From the NCBI RefSeq assembly GCF_001949145.1, contig NW_019091653.1, positions 247,260 through 284,314 on the forward strand: a stretch of DNA of 37,055 nt. The letters are read 5' to 3'. Positions 31,241 through 37,055 of this stretch are shown piece after piece. Source of the DNA: Acanthaster planci (Eukaryota > Echinodermata > Asteroidea > Valvatida > Acanthasteridae). A program made the position numbers and the translations under genes. Each line of letters opens with the position of its first letter. The first letter of the stretch is position 1. The notes under the pieces were generated by a model. The model worked only from the letters and a program-made list of their open reading frames with translations. It was not told the origin of the DNA and searched no databases.

Positions 31241-31465
31241 ATGAAGTGGGATCACGTATGTTTACTTCCTCAACTTAGTTTTCTTTATTCTTTAGGGTTA
31301 TGCACTGGGACAACAATGAGCTTTTGCGATGGAAACGAGACGTTCGATGGTTTATTTTGTGAGTTAGTGATCTTATTTAATTGTGGGGAGATGGACTTTT
31401 GGGCGACTGGATGCACTTTCTTAGCGTTTCTTAGGAAAAGTTTTTACAGTGCCGTTCCAGTCTGA
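31066..31465 (+). pseudogene. unknown coding remnant in right duplicate
   Basis: The frame matches the left duplicate, is interrupted by a TAA after PKHNTYR, then stays open for about 90 codons to TGA near 31463, with several Cys and aromatic residues. No domain recognised. Confidence 0.3.
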
Positions 31466-31679
31466 GAGCTCCTGGGCGACTCCCTTTTTGGTCACGCTAC
31501 CCTACTTGTGGTACCTGGGACCCGTAAAAATCAATGCATTCGAAACCTAGGATGTTATTTGTTTGATTTATTATCTCATGATTTACTGAATATTAATGAA
31601 TATTGTAGCGAAAGAGCGACTTATTTTTGTTTAAAAGATAGGTCAATTTAGGGGAGTCCCCCAGTGAGTAATGTCACAG

Positions 31680-31797
31680 GGAGAGTCATGTGGACAGCGC
31701 GTACAGCGTTGTGATTGGCTGCATGCTGTCCAGCCGTGCCGTGTGCACGGTACGAGGGAGTGTGCACGTGGGCAGTGCAGTGAAGAGAAGCTATAAG
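31680..31797 (+). promoter_or_regulatory. CCAAT-box promoter and 5' exon with splice donor
   Basis: GATTGGCT (31713-31720, an inverted CCAAT box) is followed by a GC- and CpG-richer stretch ending CTATAAG|GTAAGC, a strong donor at 31798. The next gene on this strand is the recombinase-like gene at about 33100, so this is its likely first, non-coding exon. Confidence 0.45.
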
Positions 31798-31799
31798 GT

Positions 31800-33100
31800 A
31801 AGCAGTTTTTGTTTTTACTGAGTGGTGGTTATGTATGGTTGACTTAGGATAGCTGCATGCCGTGTACTTGTGAAAGATGCAAACGGAGCTCTTCTATGTA
31901 TTAACACAGCCGCGAATCGAGGTCGGATTGTAAATCGAGGACGTCCTCAGTTCGCAATAAGGTCAAATTTGAGGCCGCAGTCAGCATTTATGAGGGTCAG
32001 CGAAATTTCAAGGCACTTGGAAGCCGTCCTCGGTGTACGCATTTAACACGCTGGGTGTTTAAAAACACCCGCTCTAAACGGACAGTTTTGGCGCAGCCCT
32101 GGATGGAATAGCGCCCTCTCTAGCTCTCTTGCTACCCTGTCCGATCCGGATTGCTGAGCACAATAAACGTAGCCAAGTGCAAGGGACGCATAACCCCAAC
32201 AAATATAAAAGCCTCCAAACTGTCCAAAAGCATCATATCGTCACCTTTATCACGCCTGTGGATTTCTGTAGCCGTTCTGAGATGTAGGTGTCTTCGAGTG
32301 GAAAACATGGTGAGTAAAAACGATTTAACTTTATCAGTGAAAGCTGTCTGGAACTTGTCAGAGGCCTCTTTTGGCTGTCTTTGAAGTGTTATTTTTGTTG
32401 GGGGTGTTGTGGTGATGGTATGGCTTGGCTGGCGCGTGGCGAGAGCCCCCTTCAAATCGGGATAGCCTGGGAAAATGGCCCCGCCCCCCACGGTACTGTG
32501 ATGTACTTTTTGTGGTTTTTGGTGGTTTGTAAGATCTGTAGAGGCTAGGGGACAACCACTGAAGCATTAATATACCTTTAGGACGGACTCAGGGCTCTGC
32601 AGCCCTGAAAAATGAAACGGACTCAACGGAATAGTCCGCTCCCGGACACGTGTGATTATAAATTCGACACGCCTCCCACGGTTAATTAGAAGTAGAATGT
32701 TGAGCATGACCAGACCCTATCTCGGTACGGTTCACTACATCCATGGCCCCAGTGCTGGCTAGTACCATGCTACTACTTAAAGCGTGGTTAAAGTGTGGCT
32801 GCTATCACCCCCCCCCCCATGTTGTCGATAGGCTAATGCAGATCTTATACTGCTGTTAGAAAGAATGTGCCAGTGGAATAGGTATACTTATGCTTTCTGA
32901 AAAGCTCAATAACATAATCCAGTTGAACAGGTTCCTGCAGCACATTTTTCCAGCCGCAAGTGAAGATTTTTCTGTTGTCAGTATGTGGTGGTTCTAGGCC
33001 TAATTGTGTTTAAAATGGGTTTTTTTGGGGGGTGGGTGGATGTGGCTCTTTGGAGCCCAGATACCTGGCGGTGTAATGAAAATAATGTTCAATCTGATTT
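31800..33100 (+). other. intron/5' region of the recombinase-like gene
   Basis: It contains a possible small exon ending in ATG|GTGAGT (ATG 32307-32309), a C run at about 32809, and otherwise no supported coding sequence. The antisense frame at 32132-32491 (119 codons) has no domain and I do not accept it. Confidence 0.4.
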
Positions 33101-35493
33101 CTTGCCAGCTGGCCCGTCCACCGTAAATGGAGACGTTTGGACAGTAGGGCTGAGTCGTCCACCGGTTCCAGCAGTAGGCCTACTGCATCCATTGCTCCAA
33201 GTGATGACACGTCTGACGTCCAGGAGAACTGTGGTGTGATCGTAATGCAAACCAGTAATGAGGTTGGCTGCAGGAAATGGGACAAGAAACATTTCTGCTT
33301 TTACTGCGATGTACCCCAGGCCAAGCTCCCGTATCGTCTTCAGTCATGTCACAAGGATGAAAGAGAAGTCGTCGAGATTGCCTGTGAGCCCAACGCTAGT
33401 GTCTGTAAGAAAATTCTGTTGAAAATTCGCAATATAGGTAATCACGGGAACAATTGTCAGGTTCTTCGTGAAGGTCGTGGTGTGCTCGTTGTCGGGTACA
33501 GGCCAAATCGCAAGGTATCTCCACATGCATATGGACCACGCGTATATTGTTACGGCTATTATGTGCGTACCGATTTGTGGCGACACGTGTGCCCTTCGAA
33601 GCCAGCACACCCTCCACAAACTGACAGCACCGGTAAGAGGGCTCGTGTGGGTAGACGGGTCGCTCACAAGAGTGATTTGTTGCTGTTGGCGTGTCGCTTC
33701 AGTTGCACCAGGTTCTTAGTCCAATGAAGAAAGGTGATGTGGCTATGGTAGTCAAGAATAACACGTTGATTGTTGAATTAGCCAAGCGTAAATACATGAA
33801 ATTAGGGCACGATGTAGATCAGCATGGCTACATCCGTAACAGGGTACGTGAATTGGGTCGACTCGTCATACAACTCCGAGAGAACACCCAGCAACCAAAT
33901 GCATCACTCGAATCATTTGTCGATCCGCACCACCTTTCTGATATTGTGAAGGCCGTGCACGATATTGCCGGCTTCAGGGAAGACAAACAGTTGTACGATA
34001 CTCCGTTACTAGCGCTGAAGATTAGTTATTTTGTTAAGAAGTGTGCACTCGTCTTGGAAGGAAGTGCCCTAGAGTCCAGCCAAAAACACAAAGCGGAACG
34101 TGCGGAAGAGTTTCTGCAGTTGTGTGAATTGAACTGGCGAGACCTTGTGTCCATACACGCACACAGAACGCTGTACCAAGGAAAACGCAACAAAGTCACC
34201 ATTCTTCCGACAAATGCTGATGTAGTCCACCTGTCGTCGTTCCTTCATGAAGCTGGCAACCGGGAACTTCAACTCCTCCGGGGTCCTCGGGGCAGAAATA
34301 TCAGGCCAGCTTTGCAGAAATTGAATGAGGTCAGTCTGTGCCACCTCATCAGGTTCAACCGAAGAAGGCAGGGGGAGGTTTCAAAGATGAAACTTGAAGA
34401 TTTCCACAAGCACAGCACCGCCAAACTGGAGGGGGAATGCCTGTTGAGTGATTTAGAGCGCCAGCTGTGCAAGATGTTCCGTGTTGTCGAAATAGTCGGC
34501 AAGAGAGGCAGAACTGTTCCCGTGCTCCTAAGCAATGAGGCAGTAGCGTGGTTGAGTGCCCTTGTCGCCAAGAGACATGAAGCTGGAGTAGCCCAAGACA
34601 ACTTCTTGTTCGCACGGTTTTGTTATGGCGGGAGAGGCCACATACGAGGGAGTGGCTGTTTAAAGGCATATGCAGATAAGGCTGGCCTTGACAATGCATC
34701 CAGCATCCGGTCCACCAAACTCCGTAAACATGTAGCAACTGCATCGCAAATTCTTGTATTAAAGGAACATCAGCTTGAAACTCTAGCCAACTTCATGGGC
34801 CACGATCTGCCGGTACATCGCGAATACTACCAGTTGCCAGATACTGTACAGCGGGTCACCAAACTGTCGAGACTTTTCGTGAGTTTGGAGAGGGGCAGCC
34901 TGCCTTCCCAGTGGGGCAAATCCTTGGACGATCTGCATATAAATGGAGGTAAGGGCACCTTGTACTCAAACCATGTTTCCCATGTTCCATCTACCCAACG
35001 CTTGACTTCTAACCAAGTCAACCCAACCCAGCCTCCCACTTTGTAGGGCATCACACTCTGCCGGAAACATTACCTCTCTTCCTATACACCCCCCCCCGAA
35101 GAACAAACCAGTACAAAGAAAGACGGGGACCAAAAATCACCCCAATAAATGTATCTTGCGTCAAGAACCCCCAAAATAATGTTTCATTTAGGCTGTCTGC
35201 TGAGCTGTCACCTACATTTCTAATGTCCTTTTCTTGCCTCTACATTAATAAGACAGCTTCCTGGTGTTGCTGTTGCATCACAAAGAAGGGAACCCTCTCC
35301 GCCATCGACACGAGTGAAGCGCCGTCCCTGGACTACAGCGGAAAAGACAGACGTCCAAGAAGGCCTGCGCAAATTCTTCCAGTTGAGGAAAGTTCCCGGC
35401 AAGCTGGGCATCGAAGCAGCTTGCACTGTGGCACTGCAGGCCCGTACTTGGAGAAACATCAAAGACTTTTGTCGTAACACAATGAAGTTGTAG
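33101..35493 (+). CDS. zinc-finger / tyrosine-recombinase-like protein
   Basis: The main exon runs from about 33101 to 34948 (donor AATGGAG|GTAAGG). A C-terminal exon runs from about 35280 to the TAG at 35491-35493. The N-terminal part has two Cys/His clusters (FCFYCDVPQAKLPYRLQSCH and CYGYYVRTDLWRHVCP). A one-base shift near 33690 leads into a 451-codon frame. That frame has tyrosine-recombinase features: RRQGE (Arg226), STKLRKHVAT (Arg345, with Thr where the family has His), GHDLPVHREYY (His371, Tyr379/380). The last exon is basic and Myb-like (KRRPWTTAEKTDVQEGLRKF, then TWRNIKDFC). I recognise this arrangement as a widespread, uncharacterised metazoan gene family, possibly derived from a YR transposon. 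DNA binding is likely; recombination is untested. The true start, the last splice phase and the frameshift are unresolved, so it may be a pseudogene. Confidence 0.72.
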
Positions 35494-36040
35494 CCAAGTT
35501 AAGCTATGATACGCCACACCAGCCATTCTCTCGACACATTATACCATATTGATGACGAACCCTATAGTAGTAGGCCAATAACGCAACCTAATTTTAGCGG
35601 CCCAAACAACCAAGAACTTGTGTGTGTTTGTAGCGTTTTTCTCCCTTGTAAAAATAAGAACACTTGCATCTACAGTAGATCCCATGTACATTTTTCCCAG
35701 CAGTAGATTAGGAGCCTTTAACTTTTGACCCTGTAATGTCAAGCCTCCTAATTGATTTAAGAGCACTCCTACACAAGGACCCACTTTTATTGCTTTGGCC
35801 TTCTTACCACATTCCTCTGGCAGACTTCTGGTCTAGGATTTATTACTTTATAATTATATTTTAGTTAGATTTACCCTTGTTCTTCTGGCCTATGTTCCCA
35901 ACCCTATTTTCACCACTTGGTCATTTTTAGCCAGTCTCATCACAACCACTCTCCAAGCAACATCTCTATGCACAGTACTCCCACTCTCTCTTGTACAAGC
36001 TGAAAATAGTTTAGAATAAAAGTTCCTTTCTCAAAAGTTA
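35494..36040 (+). other. 3' untranslated region of the recombinase-like gene
   Basis: No further coding sense. AT-rich sequence leads to the poly(A) signal at 36015. Confidence 0.5.
36015..36020 (+). promoter_or_regulatory. poly(A) signal
   Basis: AATAAA lies about 520 bases after the recombinase-like stop codon, followed by TTGT-rich sequence. Confidence 0.5.
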
Positions 36041-36397
36041 GTACCTGTTGTCAACATTGTTTCTTTCTTATACAACACTACTAAATGTTGTCCTCGGTGT
36101 TGTAGGCTGCACTCACATGGACGAGAAGTCCTCCGTCTGATAGTTGGGAAAGTATGCCCTCCATCTGCAGTGTGTACATGTATGTGTGCGTGTGTGGTTT
36201 ACTACTGCTGCAGGTGTCTCTCTAGTTAACCCCATACATGTAGAACGTAAACCGAAAAAAAGCTGGGTCGGTCCCAATTCACCACTATTCACCTGAGCGG
36301 TGAACACCAACGCAGCTCTCGCCCCTCGGTATACGCTCACCAACTTTTGGTTGACACAACGCACCTGTGAAGCCTCTACTTCACGTGTGAAATATCT

Positions 36398-36568
36398 CGT
36401 TCCACGAACCAACGAAGAACGGACCACTTATTCTAACTACACGTGTGGTTGACTAGGTCGCCTCTACGAAGAACGAGCATTACTCTAGGTGTGGCTTACT
36501 ACCTCTATTCCACGCACCAATGCGGAACGCAACAAAAATTACCTTGTTCCCCGCACCAACGAAGAACG
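36398..36568 (+). repeat. three imperfect CGTTCC...GAACG units
   Basis: 36398-36421, 36508-36529 and 36546-36568 each read roughly TTCC(A/C)CG(A/C)ACCAA(C/T)G followed by a GAACG end, so each unit is itself a weak dyad. A half unit (TACGAAGAACGAGC) lies at about 36465. Around them AGTCAACCA(C/T)A recurs (about 36687, 36812, 36857), with its complement near 36446. Confidence 0.65.
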
Positions 36569-36935
36569 CTACTAAGCCAAATATACACTTCCCGCTGGCA
36601 GTAACGTAGCGGTGACACTCAGCCCTTCTGGAAAGCCTAACCATTAACATGACATCTCCCGCCAGCAACTATAGCGGCCTCCTAGTCAACCATACCCATA
36701 CACACAAATAAACCACACATGCATTCGAATTGGCTCCACTGCCTGTTCTACATTAGTATCGTAGTAAACCACACAGTACATGCAGTAAGTTGGTCAGCCT
36801 TGTGCAAGAGTTAGTCAACCACACATTGGATTGTAGTCAACTTTGCACTTGTGCTAGTCAACCATACGGCGAATTTAATAAGTCATTCTACACTGCCCTC
36901 TAGAGTTGTGATAACGGAATTCCATGAAAGACGAC

Positions 36936-36947
36936 CGCGCATGCGCA
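36936..36947 (+). promoter_or_regulatory. NRF-1-type site
   Basis: CGCGCATGCGCA is a full match to the NRF-1 palindrome, common in animal promoters. It lies just before an open frame that leaves the window. Confidence 0.5.
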
Positions 36948-36971
36948 GACAGATCGCAATCGCTACTTTGA

Positions 36972-37055
36972 GCAGACATTCAAACTTTTGATGAAGTCGG
37001 TAAACTAAAGGCTGCAGAAAAAGAACAGCGGGAGTACAGGCAATTTCGGGAATAT
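36972..37055 (+). CDS. possible start of an exon running off the window
   Basis: 28 open codons read FDEVGKLKAAEKEQREYRQF and are strongly charged, like a helix. No in-frame ATG; a stop at 36969 precedes it. An acceptor-like AGCAG precedes the frame. Too short to identify. Confidence 0.3.

Noticed and set aside
32132-32491. 119-codon antisense frame
   Set aside because: No domain, no splice support, and it lies opposite a likely intron of the plus-strand gene.
1-37055. CRISPR arrays, bacterial operons, rRNA genes
   Set aside because: No regularly spaced direct repeats with unique spacers, no ribosome-binding-site-led operons and no rRNA-like sequence were seen.

Overview
This is eukaryotic, intron-containing DNA, most likely from a marine invertebrate. 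That placement is an inference from spliced galectin exons, a BEL/Pao retrotransposon, a Helentron remnant, a metazoan tyrosine-recombinase-like gene and many TACATGTA-rich simple repeats. No taxon can be fixed from the sequence alone. It is a draft assembly: there is a 514-base N gap (20819-21332), a single N at 1093, and a 24-base stretch identical to the Illumina P7 flow-cell oligo at 9482-9505.

Layout. 1-5315 (minus strand): a decayed BEL/Pao retrotransposon with Gag, zinc knuckles, aspartic protease, reverse transcriptase, RNase H, integrase and the start of its 3' LTR. About 5905-10030: a compact, AT-rich but CpG-containing block of short, closely packed, intronless reading frames, nearly all broken by single-base shifts. 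It reads as a remnant of a large or mid-size double-stranded DNA virus or virus-like element. Two frames are recognisable as transcription proteins, an RPB6/omega-type RNA polymerase subunit and a TFIIS-type zinc ribbon. A third carries a Walker-B-like motif suggesting a packaging ATPase, and another is a long structural-type protein of unknown family. Short hairpins lie at some gene ends.

10030-16440 is non-coding with a possible promoter/5' exon, a SINE-like repeat and two palindromic MITE-like elements. 16487-19513 (plus strand) is a complete four-exon galectin of 147 residues with clean splice sites and matching phases. Its poly(A) signal may be at 20000. After the gap come diverged interspersed repeats. 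A single galectin last exon with a one-base deletion follows on the minus strand (24361-24506), then an acidic terminal exon of an unknown gene (25035-25195) and a nested foldback repeat (25833-26039).

26419-28341 is a decayed Helentron: a PIF1-type helicase followed by the start of an apurinic-like endonuclease. 28396-31240 holds two diverged tandem duplications, one with remnants of an unknown coding sequence. About 31670-36020 is a host-like gene: CCAAT-box promoter and 5' exon, a long coding exon for a zinc-finger/tyrosine-recombinase-like protein, a C-terminal basic Myb-like exon, and a poly(A) signal. The last kilobase has short imperfect repeats, an NRF-1-type site and the start of an open frame running off the window.
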